DNA of 16,188 nucleotides, taken from assembly GCA_039806065.1 (NCBI GenBank), contig JBDKJS010000065.1, forward strand, positions 1 to 16,188, read 5' to 3'. This document shows, piece after piece, positions 1 to 8,868 of the stretch. Source of the DNA: JBDKJS01 sp039806065 (GTDB taxonomy: Bacteria; Bacteroidota; Bacteroidia; AKYH767-A; 2013-40CM-41-45). Every line of letters begins with the position of its first letter. Position 1 is the stretch's first letter. Below the pieces are notes generated by a model, which saw nothing but the letters and a program-made list of their open reading frames with translations, was not told the origin of the DNA and did not search any database. The position numbers and the translations under genes were made by a program.

Positions 1-1506
1 GAGCGCATCTTGCATTTGCCCACCATCTCAGCATTCATACATCAACATCAAATAAATGTTCAACTGCATTATAAGCTTTACTTATTGTATAATATTAGCT
101 ATTATTTAAATATTTATGCGAATCAGCCACAACTACACCAGCAAGCGCATTGGCTAATGGAAGTATGGCATCAAGCATTGAAACCCCTAGAACCCGTGGC
201 CAATGATGGAAAAATGCGACATGCGTTTATTAAGTCGTTGTTCGAAAAAATGCATCAAACAAAATATGCAATACTTAAATTTACACATAGTGAATTGTCA
301 GAGATAAATGAATATTCGGATATAGACATGATTGTATTGAGAAACGATAGAAATAAAATAGTTTCTTATGCCACCACACATCCTATGGTAGGGAAGTGTA
401 AGGTCTACCGTAAATCATTTATGACCACTGTAGAACTCTACTTTAAAGATCAATCATTTTTGAGTCTCGATTTAATCACAGACTTCCATCGGAAGGACCT
501 CCAGTATATAGATGCCAGAAAATTTTTTACAGCTATAAGGTATACTTTTGAAAAAGTAAAGCTCCCTGAAGAAAGATTTTGTTTTGAGTACACATGGTTA
601 TTCTATTTGCTCAACGCTAGTCACATGCCCCCTAAGTACGTGGCCTATTACCAATCCATGAGTGATACTGTAAAACAACACATATTGAATCATATTAAGT
701 CGAGTTATGGTTTGAGTATTGTTTCTATTGAAGAATGTTTTAGACATACCAAAACACTTCGGGCAGAAGTGTTGAAGAGTTTGGCAACTAAGCGAAGCAA
801 TTCCTTTACAAAACGCCTAAAACGTAAAGTGAACTATTACATTGATACAATCAAGGATTTAGTTGATCGTAGAGGCATCGTAATTACATTTAGTGGAGTA
901 GATGGTGCAGGGAAAAGCACCATTATCAATGAGGTAAAACACATGTTGAGTGAAAAATTTAGAAAGAAAGTAGTAGTACTTCGCCATCGCCCATCAGTAG
1001 TACCCATCCTAAGTGCGCTCACCCTTGGTAAGAAAAAAGCAGAAGAAATTTCAGTGAGCAGGTTGCCGCGAACCGGAACAAATAAGAACATCTTACTTTC
1101 GTACATTCGATTTGCTTATTACTACAGTGATTATTTACTTGGACAATTGTATGTATTTGCCAAGTACAGTATGCGTGGCTATGTGGTGCTTTATGATCGA
1201 TATTATTTTGATTTCATCATTGATGCCAAACGCAGTAACATGGTATTGAATGAAAATGTTACCAGCTGGTTATATCGCTTTATCTATCACCCAACTTTGA
1301 ATTTATTTTTATATGCACCGGTGCACATTATCAAAGCTCGTAAGCAAGAGTTAGATGATCAAGCTATTGAACAGCTCACCAGTGGCTATAAGAAATTATT
1401 TAGTAAAATGAGTTTAAATTATCAGCAGCGTTACATTCCTTTAGAGAATGTAGATAAAGCCCAAACTTTAAAATTCATAGAGCAAGAAATAATTAAGGCA
1501 GCCTAA
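1..1506 (+). CDS. Nucleotidyltransferase-like / thymidylate-kinase-like fusion protein (5' end outside window)
   Basis: The reading frame is open from base 1, so the true start probably lies upstream; the first possible start inside the window is the TTG at base 10, and residues below are counted from it. An N-terminal region (about 70-200) looks like a nucleotidyltransferase fold: a SDID motif (D104, D106) followed by a third acidic residue in LSLDLI (D154), the expected metal-binding triad. The C-terminal half (about 290-498) is a P-loop kinase of the thymidylate-kinase type: Walker A GVDGAGKST at 296-304 and the DRY-like motif YDRYYFDF around D396-R397. True dTMP kinases are near 200 residues and stand alone, so a housekeeping role is unlikely. 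The acyltransferase ATG follows its stop at once and glycosyltransferases come next, so I infer a role in surface-polysaccharide modification or precursor activation. The substrate is unknown. Domain calls rest on motifs only. Confidence 0.75.
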   Translation, partial: ERILHLPTISAFIHQHQINVQLHYKLYLLYNISYYLNIYANQPQLHQQAHWLMEVWHQALKPLEPVANDGKMRHAFIKSLFEKMHQTKYAILKFTHSELSEINEYSDIDMIVLRNDRNKIVSYATTHPMVGKCKVYRKSFMTTVELYFKDQSFLSLDLITDFHRKDLQYIDARKFFTAIRYTFEKVKLPEERFCFEYTWLFYLLNASHMPPKYVAYYQSMSDTVKQHILNHIKSSYGLSIVSIEECFRHTKTLRAEVLKSLATKRSNSFTKRLKRKVNYYIDTIKDLVDRRGIVITFSGVDGAGKSTIINEVKHMLSEKFRKKVVVLRHRPSVVPILSALTLGKKKAEEISVSRLPRTGTNKNILLSYIRFAYYYSDYLLGQLYVFAKYSMRGYVVLYDRYYFDFIIDAKRSNMVLNENVTSWLYRFIYHPTLNLFLYAPVHIIKARKQELDDQAIEQLTSGYKKLFSKMSLNYQQRYIPLENVDKAQTLKFIEQEIIKAA

Positions 1507-2223
1507 ATGATTAAATATTTTTGTACTAAAATTATTAGAAGGCGCAATGCAGCCTTCGCTTTTGATACCGCTGTAGGAAGTGCAGATTTGCTTTGGCTAA
1601 TGTTCGATTTTATTTGGGCATGGTTAAGATCCATAAAATTACTATTAAGGTTTAAGCTACCAGGTCTTTGGTTTTTAGGACGTGCTACAAAACTCCGGGG
1701 CGTCCATCAATTACAAATGGGTAGATTTGTAAAGCTTGGTGACTATGTACATATAAACGCTATAAGTAAAGAGGGAATAGTTATTGGAAACAATACAGGA
1801 ATAGGTGCTCACAGTGCACTAATGGCTAGTGGTACCCTAACTAGTGTGGGCAAGGGCATTAAAATTGGGAACAATGTAGGCATAGGAGAATTTGCCTATC
1901 TCGGTGGAGCTGGCGGATTAGAAATTGGTGATGAGTGCATTATAGGTCAGTATTTAAGTTGCCACCCCGAAAACCATAATTATACAAATCTATCCTTGGC
2001 CATACGTCATCAAGGTGTATCCAGGCAAGGCATTAAGATTGGTAATAACTGTTGGATTGGCGCTAAGGTAACCATACTTGATGGTGTAACTATTGGTAGT
2101 AATTGTGTTATCGCAGCGGGTGCTGTAGTTACCAAGTCAATGCCAAGTGACGTAATCATTGCGGGAGTACCTGCACGAGTTATTCGAGAAATTGCAGCTA
2201 GTGATAAAGCCACCGCGGCCTAA
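1507..2223 (+). CDS. Left-handed beta-helix (hexapeptide-repeat) O-acyltransferase
   Basis: The 238-residue protein has a hydrophobic or amphipathic N-terminal stretch (about 27-60), then imperfect hexapeptide repeats of the [LIV]-G-x-x-x-x type (VIGNNTGIGAHS, IKIGNNVGIGEFA, LEIGDECIIG, IKIGNNCWIGA, VTIGSNCVIAAGAVV) that build a triangular left-handed beta helix. H153 and H157 in the CHPENHNY segment match the histidine region used for catalysis in the maltose/chloramphenicol acetyltransferase group, and the end (IIAGVPARVIRE) is the family's usual closing motif. Members move an acetyl or similar acyl group from acyl-CoA to a sugar hydroxyl, commonly on polysaccharide repeat units or lipid-linked precursors. 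The ATG starts on the base after the upstream TAA, so the two genes are almost surely translationally coupled. The acceptor sugar cannot be read from the sequence. Confidence 0.88.
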   Translation: MIKYFCTKIIRRRNAAFAFDTAVGSADLLWLMFDFIWAWLRSIKLLLRFKLPGLWFLGRATKLRGVHQLQMGRFVKLGDYVHINAISKEGIVIGNNTGIGAHSALMASGTLTSVGKGIKIGNNVGIGEFAYLGGAGGLEIGDECIIGQYLSCHPENHNYTNLSLAIRHQGVSRQGIKIGNNCWIGAKVTILDGVTIGSNCVIAAGAVVTKSMPSDVIIAGVPARVIREIAASDKATAA

Positions 2224-2243
2224 ATTTCAATAAATATATAGTC

Positions 2244-4541
2244 ATGAAAAATATATTAATTACCGCATACGCAATTAATCCCTTCAAAGGGTCTGAAGAT
2301 GGAATGGGGTGGAATTTTGTTTTGCAAGCTGCACGCTATAATAGGGTGATAGCCGTTACCCGTAAAAACAATAGATCGCACATAGAAAAATACATTGAAC
2401 AAAATGCACCACCACATATTGAGAATGTTAGTTTCTTGTATTTTGATTTACCATACTTTTTAAGATTTTGGAAAAAGGGTGAGGTGTTAAGTCTTGTCTA
2501 CTTTTATTTATGGCAATTTTTTATGCCGCTATTCATCTTGCTCAGTCGAGTGAAGGTTGACATAGTACATAATTTGAACTTTCACAATGATTGGACGCCA
2601 ACATTTTTGTGGATGTTAGGGAAGCCAATGGTGTGGGGCCCTGTAGGTCACCATCCTAAAATACCAAATCATTTTTTATCTAGGTTTTATGGACCTTCAG
2701 CAGTCAAGGCTGATAATTTTAAATGGAAATTTAAAAGCTTCTTTTGGAATTTCGATCCATTTCTAAAAATAGCAGCTAGAAGGGCTAAGGTAGTTTTAGC
2801 GATGAATAGCACGGTGGGTGATCAACTTAAAGGTGTTGATCATAAGACAGTACTTTGTTCATCAGTAGCTACTGAGGCCACAACTATTCAAAGCACACCC
2901 ACCAAAAATCGATTCCATATCATCTCTGCCGGAAGATTTGTTTATTTAAAAGGATTTGATATCACTATTCAATCATTTGCTGCATATTACCATCAGCTTA
3001 CTGAAGATCGAAAAAATGAAGTGCATTTAACCATCGTGGGCGATGGACCTGATTTAAATAAAATGCAAGCTTTAATAGCACAACAAGGAATAAGTGAAAA
3101 GGTAACCATAGTAAAGTGGATTGAACGAACTAAGCTCATGGAGCTTTATGCACAAAGCGATTTATTTTTCTTTCCTTCACATGAAGGCGCAGGAATGGTA
3201 GTTGCAGAGGCCATGTCATACGGGCTGCCGGTGTTGTGTTTTGATAATTCCGGCCCGGGTGAATTTATTGATAACAGTTGTGGAATAGCATTGCCCTATG
3301 GCGATTACGATGTTACCATCAAAGCTTTTGCCCAATCGCTTCATCAATTGCACCACTGTTTTGCTATGCGTCAAGTGATGAGTGCCAATGCAAAAGTCAG
3401 ATTTATGCAAAACTATGAATGGAATGTAAAGGGCGAGCTCTTTAGAGAAGTTTACCATCAAGCTATCCAGCCCCGCATAGTGGCCGTACATTTATTGGAC
3501 GATTACAGTGGTAGTCCAAGAGTATTAGCACAAGCAGTTAGGGCATGGCAACAAAATGGAAATGAAGTAAAGCTTTACACCGGAAGTAATTTGAAGGGAA
3601 TTCTTAGCGACTTGCATATTGATAATCACAAAAAGTTTTTTTATAAATTTTTTGAAAATAAAGTGCTACGCACCATTTGTTTGAATTTTTCACAAATCCA
3701 TCTGTTTTTCTTATTGGTATTTACTCTAAAATCAAAAGATAGGTTGTATGTAAATACATTGTTGCCGTTTGGAGCGGCCTTAGCTGGTAGAATTAGAGGT
3801 GTAGAGGTTATTTATCACATTCACGAAACCTCAATAAATCCTATGGTGCTTAAAAAATTTTTAAGAACAATAGTTAAGTTAACTGCCACCAAGGTAATTT
3901 ATGTTAGCGATTATCTAAGCAAGTCTGAACCCATAACAGGACCTCGGTCAATGGTCATTTACAATTCACTTCCTAACGAATTTGTGGAGCAAGCAAGTAA
4001 ATTTACCATTGCGCGTAGTGAAAAATTCAATGTGATGATGCTATGTTCATGTAAAGCTTATAAGGGAGTTAATGAATTTGTAGAGTTGGCAAATAAATTA
4101 CCTCGTTTTGATTTTACACTAGTGCTAAATGCTAGTGAAATGGAGGTTCGGCATTTTTTCAATGGGGCACAGCTTCCTCCTAATCTTTGCATGTATTTTG
4201 AGGTTAGAGACACCCATTCATTTTATCAAAAGGCCGATGTAGTACTCAATCTTTCACATCCTGATCGGTGGATAGAGACATTTGGTCTCACCGTATTAGA
4301 AGCCTCGGCCTATGGCAAACCAGTGATTGTACCGGAGGTAGGAGGGCCAGCAGAAATTATTTCACATGCCATCAATGGGTTCACCATCTCTGTGCACAAG
4401 CTCGATGACATCTGCCATCAACTTCAGTTGCTCTATCGTGACAAGGAGATGTACCTAACCATTGCAGCAGCAGCAAAAACAAATGCAACCAGGTTTAGTG
4501 CAGCTCAGCAGAGTAGTGCACTTTGTAAGGCTGTGGCATAA
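2244..4541 (+). CDS. Tandem double-domain GT4 glycosyltransferase
   Basis: This 765-residue protein holds two complete GT-B fold glycosyltransferases of family GT4. Domain 1 (about 1-410) starts with the Rossmann-like ILITAYAINPFKGSE and carries the nucleotide-sugar-binding E-x7-E pair EGAGMVVAE (E314/E322) followed by AMSYGLPVLCF. Domain 2 (about 411-765) restarts with IVAVHLLDDYSGSPRVL and has its own pair ETFGLTVLE (E678/E686) followed by ASAYGKPVIVP. GT4 enzymes are usually 350-420 residues, so this is a fusion of two, with no internal stop or frameshift. Both active-site motifs look intact, which suggests that two successive sugars are added by one polypeptide; this is inference. It lies 20 bases after the acyltransferase and ends the first polysaccharide operon. 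No membrane segment or signal peptide is evident, so it should act on the cytoplasmic face of the inner membrane. Confidence 0.9.
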   Translation: MKNILITAYAINPFKGSEDGMGWNFVLQAARYNRVIAVTRKNNRSHIEKYIEQNAPPHIENVSFLYFDLPYFLRFWKKGEVLSLVYFYLWQFFMPLFILLSRVKVDIVHNLNFHNDWTPTFLWMLGKPMVWGPVGHHPKIPNHFLSRFYGPSAVKADNFKWKFKSFFWNFDPFLKIAARRAKVVLAMNSTVGDQLKGVDHKTVLCSSVATEATTIQSTPTKNRFHIISAGRFVYLKGFDITIQSFAAYYHQLTEDRKNEVHLTIVGDGPDLNKMQALIAQQGISEKVTIVKWIERTKLMELYAQSDLFFFPSHEGAGMVVAEAMSYGLPVLCFDNSGPGEFIDNSCGIALPYGDYDVTIKAFAQSLHQLHHCFAMRQVMSANAKVRFMQNYEWNVKGELFREVYHQAIQPRIVAVHLLDDYSGSPRVLAQAVRAWQQNGNEVKLYTGSNLKGILSDLHIDNHKKFFYKFFENKVLRTICLNFSQIHLFFLLVFTLKSKDRLYVNTLLPFGAALAGRIRGVEVIYHIHETSINPMVLKKFLRTIVKLTATKVIYVSDYLSKSEPITGPRSMVIYNSLPNEFVEQASKFTIARSEKFNVMMLCSCKAYKGVNEFVELANKLPRFDFTLVLNASEMEVRHFFNGAQLPPNLCMYFEVRDTHSFYQKADVVLNLSHPDRWIETFGLTVLEASAYGKPVIVPEVGGPAEIISHAINGFTISVHKLDDICHQLQLLYRDKEMYLTIAAAAKTNATRFSAAQQSSALCKAVA

Positions 4542-4554
4542 ATTCTATCAAAGG

Positions 4555-4646
4555 TGTAAGCTTTTGCAAAGTTTTCAATAACAAAAGGTTGAGTATTTTA
4601 TATATAGACTAATAACCCGTAAAAAAGGGTCTATGCGTAAAATTAT
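4555..4646 (+). promoter_or_regulatory. Three-block leader/operator element, copy 1 (ahead of the NHL/CHU_C gene)
   Basis: Three blocks are shared with 8869-8964: TGTAAGCTTT (4555-4564), ATAACAAAAGGTTGA (4578-4592) and TGCGTAAAATTAT (4634-4646). Blocks 1 and 2 are 13 bases apart in both copies; blocks 2 and 3 are 41 bases apart here and 45 in the other copy. Within it, CTTTTG (4561-4566) can pair with CAAAAG (4582-4587), and ATAGAC (4604-4609) with GTCTAT (4629-4634). Function is inferred: a shared promoter, operator or RNA leader. No exact TAnnTTTG box is present. Confidence 0.55.
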
Positions 4647-4650
4647 TTGT

Positions 4651-7368
4651 ATGAAGAGGATATTGTTATTAAAGCTTCTTTTATGGTCATTTTGTGTTCA
4701 AGCGCAATATGTATCATGGTATGCTGGCGTTCAGGGTATCACGGGTACGGTCAATGGTTCGGTGGCAGTAGCTACATTTAACAATCCACATGGGGTTGCC
4801 ACTGATCCCTTAGGCAATGTATATGTTGCAGATAGGTACAATCATTTAATTAGAAAAATTGATACACAAGGCAATGTGATAACTTTGGCCGGATCGGGCA
4901 ATCCAGGATCAGCCAATGGTACAGGTTCAGTTGCATCGTTTAATGAGCCTTGGGGTTTATGTGTTGACTCATTGGGAAATGTATATGTAGCCGATACCAA
5001 GAATAACAGAATTAGAAAAATTACACCATCAGGAGTGGTTACCACCTTGGCAGGCACAGGCAATTTTGGTTTCACAGATAATGCCAATCCATTGGCCTCT
5101 TCCTTTGGAAATCCAACAGGTATATGCATAAATGAAAGTGGTGAATTGTACATAGCAGATCACCTCACGCATTTAATAAGAAAAATTGCTCCCAATGGAG
5201 CTGTATCTACCCTGGCGGGAAATAAAATAGGCTATCCTAATAACTTTGGTTCACAAAATGGTACTGGATCTGCGGCAAGGTTTTATAGACCCTATGGAAT
5301 TGATCTTGACCAACAAGGAAATATCATTGTAGCTGATGAGTGGAATCATAAAATTAGAAAGGTTACTTCGGCTGGTGTAGTCACCACTATTGCGGGAAAT
5401 GGGTCACCCGGTTTGGTGGACGGGGCCAATCTCACTTCCTCTTTCAACTATCCATGGGATGTGACAGTAGATACTAGCGGAAATATATATGTTGCAGATG
5501 GCTATAATTATGTAATTAGAAAAATAACTAATACAGGCAATGTTGTTTCATTTGCTGGTACTCCCGGAGTCCAAGGTGCACAAAATGGATTTGCATCAGC
5601 AGCATCATTTAGCGGAGCTACTACCCTTGAATTTAACAAGTACCATAATTTAATTTTTATTGGAGATGCTTATAACCATTTAATAAGAACGCTCACCGTT
5701 ACAGCTGCGCCCAACTTGAATGTAACAGGCGCCTATAGCAATGTGAATAGACATTATTACGTATGCCCAGGTTCTATGGTAGATGTTACCATTGTGCCGG
5801 CAAATTTCACTCGGTATATTTTTTATAATAATGGTAATGTGGTGCAAGACAGTACCACTGCCACCTTCTCTTGGCAATTGAGCCCAAGCAGTATTGATAC
5901 TATTTTCGCTCAATGCTATGACAGCACAGGTAGTTTAGTGAGCACAGTCTCAGTTTTCATTGAAGCAAGTGCCAACGCGATACCGCTCATTACAGCATCA
6001 CCGGGTGCTACCGCATGCCTAGGCGACACAATTATTTTAACTTCAAACATCCCCAGTGGCATCACTTGGTCTACTGGCGATACTTCAAACTCCATCCTTA
6101 TTGCTAACCCAGGCCAGTATATACTCACTGGTAGTGGAAATAATTTTTGTGCTTCAGGGTCTGATACGATAATCGTAAATTTTGCTTCTCAACCGGTGGC
6201 TTCCATCAATGCTTCTTCCAATACAGCATGTACTGGTGATAGTATTCTGTTAAGTAGCCAATTTCCCGCTGGAAGTTATTTGTGGAGTACTGGTGATACA
6301 GATAGTAGTATTATTGTAACTACTTCAGGACAGTATTATTTACTAGCTGCCAACGGAAGCTGTGCCGATACTAGTGCAATGCTATCAATTTCGTTTCAGC
6401 AGGTAAATCAACCCATTTTAAATTTTAATGATACCATTTATCTTCCAGCAAATGATTCCATCCTCTTATTTGCCAATCAAAATAACATTGTTTGGAATAA
6501 TGGAGTTGCCTCTGATTCTATTTATATAACCCTACCAGGTTGGTATGCAGCATCACAAGTTATAGGAAATTGTAGTGCTACATCAGATAGTATTTTGGTT
6601 ATTCAATTGCTCGCTCCCATTAATGTAAGCATTACTCCTAATAATATTCAAAATGCCTGTCATGGCGATAGTATATTGTTGCAGTCAAATTTCAGTTCCA
6701 ATATACAATGGTATCACAATGGAGTTCCCATAGCTGGCGCCACAGCTTCTTCAATATGGATAACATCCACTGGCGTTTATGATATTAGAAGTACAAACAT
6801 ACTTCAACCATTGGTTTCAAACATCGTAACCGTTAATTTTAGTCAACCCATTGTTTCAACCATCACTAGCACCTATGGTGCCAATTTGAATTATCAATTT
6901 AATACCGCATTACCTTCAGGAGCTAATGCACTATGGGATTTTGGAGTAGGTAACCTTACCAATGATACGGCTTCGCAGGCCAATACCAATTATCAGTTTC
7001 CTGACACGGGTACTTATCTTGTTACATTACTGATCAGTTTCAATGGATGCACCTACACCACCACCACCAACGTACGCATTACCTATAGCAAAGGTGACGA
7101 AGTGTATATTCCTACAGCTTTCTCGCCCAATCAAGATGGAAGCAATGATGTGCTTTATATTAGAGGTGAGCAAGTGCAAAATGTAAAGTGGTTAATATTT
7201 AATCCTTGGGGAGAGTTAGTATTTGAAGGAGTAGGCCAGCACGAGGGTTGGGATGGAAGCTATAAAGGCCAACCTGCACAAAGCAATGAGTATGCATACA
7301 TTGTATATTTTGATGATGCTACAGGAATAGCACATGTAAAGAAAGGATTAGTAACGCTACTAAGATAA
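4651..7368 (+). CDS. Secreted NHL-propeller / Ig-PKD protein with type B T9SS sorting domain (CHU_C)
   Basis: From the ATG at 4651 the protein has 905 residues and a textbook signal peptide (MKRILLLKLLLWSFCVQA, cut before QY). Six NHL repeats follow, with motifs such as VYVADRYNHLIRKI and VYVADTKNNRIRKI, each before a TLAG-like strand; they should form one six-bladed beta propeller (about 40-350). Next come a linker, three Ig-like repeats of the ACLGDTIILTS...WSTGDT kind, a fourth Ig-like repeat, and a PKD-like domain (ALWDFGVGN...FPDTGTYLVTLL). The last 88 residues, from YIPTAFSPNQDGSNDVL, are the gliding-motility-associated C-terminal domain, a type B signal for T9SS export and surface attachment. 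An in-frame ATG at 4633 would add six residues, but it sits at the edge of a block that is also present in non-coding DNA before base 9009 and spoils the signal peptide, so 4651 is preferred. Probable role: cell-surface adhesin or glycan-binding protein. Confidence 0.9.
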   Translation: MKRILLLKLLLWSFCVQAQYVSWYAGVQGITGTVNGSVAVATFNNPHGVATDPLGNVYVADRYNHLIRKIDTQGNVITLAGSGNPGSANGTGSVASFNEPWGLCVDSLGNVYVADTKNNRIRKITPSGVVTTLAGTGNFGFTDNANPLASSFGNPTGICINESGELYIADHLTHLIRKIAPNGAVSTLAGNKIGYPNNFGSQNGTGSAARFYRPYGIDLDQQGNIIVADEWNHKIRKVTSAGVVTTIAGNGSPGLVDGANLTSSFNYPWDVTVDTSGNIYVADGYNYVIRKITNTGNVVSFAGTPGVQGAQNGFASAASFSGATTLEFNKYHNLIFIGDAYNHLIRTLTVTAAPNLNVTGAYSNVNRHYYVCPGSMVDVTIVPANFTRYIFYNNGNVVQDSTTATFSWQLSPSSIDTIFAQCYDSTGSLVSTVSVFIEASANAIPLITASPGATACLGDTIILTSNIPSGITWSTGDTSNSILIANPGQYILTGSGNNFCASGSDTIIVNFASQPVASINASSNTACTGDSILLSSQFPAGSYLWSTGDTDSSIIVTTSGQYYLLAANGSCADTSAMLSISFQQVNQPILNFNDTIYLPANDSILLFANQNNIVWNNGVASDSIYITLPGWYAASQVIGNCSATSDSILVIQLLAPINVSITPNNIQNACHGDSILLQSNFSSNIQWYHNGVPIAGATASSIWITSTGVYDIRSTNILQPLVSNIVTVNFSQPIVSTITSTYGANLNYQFNTALPSGANALWDFGVGNLTNDTASQANTNYQFPDTGTYLVTLLISFNGCTYTTTTNVRITYSKGDEVYIPTAFSPNQDGSNDVLYIRGEQVQNVKWLIFNPWGELVFEGVGQHEGWDGSYKGQPAQSNEYAYIVYFDDATGIAHVKKGLVTLLR

Positions 7369-7372
7369 GATC

Positions 7373-8860
7373 ATGAACATGCAGCCACTACATAAAAAAT
7401 TACACTTGTTTATATTCTTGTGCATTAGTTCTACCATTAATGCACAGGAAGTACAGCTTACTCAGTTTTTCAATTCAGGTAGCAATTTACATCCCGCATC
7501 GAGTATGAGTGAGCAAGCCACCTTATCACTCAATTATAGAAAGCAATGGACAGCTATCAGTAGCGGGTTCAAAAATGTACATATGGCCATTGATATACCA
7601 ACCCATCAATGGAGCATTAGCGCAAGTATAGTGCAACAACAAGCTACTAAAGTCGGCTTTAAGAATTTTAATGCGCAAGCTCAATTGGCACGAACAGTAC
7701 AACTTGGAAGTACCAGTAGATTAAAGTTAGGATTTGGATTGGGTTTACTGCAGCGTAGCTTCAATAGCAACCTCTTTTCGTGGGACAATCAATATGTAAC
7801 CGATCTAGGGTTCAACACCAACCTTGCTTCAGGTGAGGGATCCATTGCCCAAGCTCATACTGCACTAGATCTGTCAGCAGGCATTCACTATCAATTTAAA
7901 GCAGGCAAACATCAACTACAAGCTAGTTTAGGGGCACATCACCTTAATAAACCTGCTTATAACCTTCTAGCTGATCAGGATTTGCTTCCAATTCGTTTTG
8001 TAGCCACCTTCAATTATCAATACGATATAAATGAACACCTATGCATTAGGCCTGTGGCCATGCTACAGCAACAAGCCACCGCCACAAATTTGTTGCCAGG
8101 GGTGATTGGGCAATATAATTTTAATAATAATAAAAATGTACAAATAGGTGTAATGAATAGAGTGCTAGATGCTACTGCAGTTTATACTGCCATAGGATTT
8201 AGCAATACTCAATTCGGTATTAGCTATGACATTAATAACTCTCGCTTACAGCCTGCAAGCAATGGAATGGGGGCATTAGAATTTTCTATAGTATGGAAAT
8301 TGGGAAAGGCGGGTTCAAAAAAATCAAACGATAATGAAACCGATCTTGATAGGGATGGTGATGGAATTGCCGATGTAAATGACCAATGCCCTGATGAAAA
8401 GGGAGTAAAAGAACTCAATGGATGTCCTAGAAGAAATGTGACCTCTGTAAGTACTACAGCTATTCCTTTGCCAAGCAAGATGGTGCCGCGCAATAGAGCT
8501 GATCTATCGCAGTCTCAAATAGTAAAAATGGAGCATATCTATTTTGATATAAATAAGTCCGATGTAAAAGCTGAGTATGTAAGCGTAATTGGCCGATTGT
8601 ATGATCTAATGAAGAGCAATGATCAAGTTGCTATTTTACTTTCGGGCCATACTGATAGTGATGGTGAGGAGTGGCATAATTTAAAATTAGGTCAATCAAG
8701 AGCCAATGAAGTGATGCAGGCTTTAGTAATGCAGGGCATATCAGCCGATCGCATTCACACCGCTTCGCATGGCGAACAATTGCCTCAAGCACAAAACATT
8801 AATACCATTAGCAAAGCCCTCAACAGAAGAGTTGAAATTACCGTATTTTATACTAAATAA
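7373..8860 (+). CDS. PorP/SprF-family outer-membrane protein fused to TSP3 and OmpA domains
   Basis: The 495-residue protein has a signal peptide (cut likely after INA, residue 24), then a PorP/SprF-type domain (about 25-310) opening with the family-typical QLTQFFNSGSNLHPAS and rich in alternating beta strands, as in an outer-membrane barrel. A calcium-binding thrombospondin-type-3-like stretch follows (DLDRDGDGIADVNDQCPD, near 323-340), then an OmpA-like peptidoglycan-binding domain (about 385-495) with YFDINKSDVK, LSGHTDSDG, a QSRANEV helix and the closing NRRVEI. It starts 4 bases after the stop of the CHU_C protein. In Flavobacterium, SprF is needed to bring the type B cargo SprB to the surface, and adjacent cargo/SprF pairs are common; by analogy this protein should export, dock or anchor the upstream NHL protein and tie it to the cell wall. 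A second ATG at 7379 is also possible as start. Confidence 0.9.
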   Translation: MNMQPLHKKLHLFIFLCISSTINAQEVQLTQFFNSGSNLHPASSMSEQATLSLNYRKQWTAISSGFKNVHMAIDIPTHQWSISASIVQQQATKVGFKNFNAQAQLARTVQLGSTSRLKLGFGLGLLQRSFNSNLFSWDNQYVTDLGFNTNLASGEGSIAQAHTALDLSAGIHYQFKAGKHQLQASLGAHHLNKPAYNLLADQDLLPIRFVATFNYQYDINEHLCIRPVAMLQQQATATNLLPGVIGQYNFNNNKNVQIGVMNRVLDATAVYTAIGFSNTQFGISYDINNSRLQPASNGMGALEFSIVWKLGKAGSKKSNDNETDLDRDGDGIADVNDQCPDEKGVKELNGCPRRNVTSVSTTAIPLPSKMVPRNRADLSQSQIVKMEHIYFDINKSDVKAEYVSVIGRLYDLMKSNDQVAILLSGHTDSDGEEWHNLKLGQSRANEVMQALVMQGISADRIHTASHGEQLPQAQNINTISKALNRRVEITVFYTK

Positions 8861-8868
8861 ATCTCAAA

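Noticed and set aside
1..1506. Calling the first gene a thymidylate kinase (tmk)
   Set aside because: The kinase part is only the C-terminal half of a long fusion set in a polysaccharide operon; housekeeping Tmk is a short stand-alone protein.
4842..5153. 103-codon open frame on - inside the NHL gene
   Set aside because: It mirrors the repeated NHL codons on the coding strand; no start signal or family match is evident.
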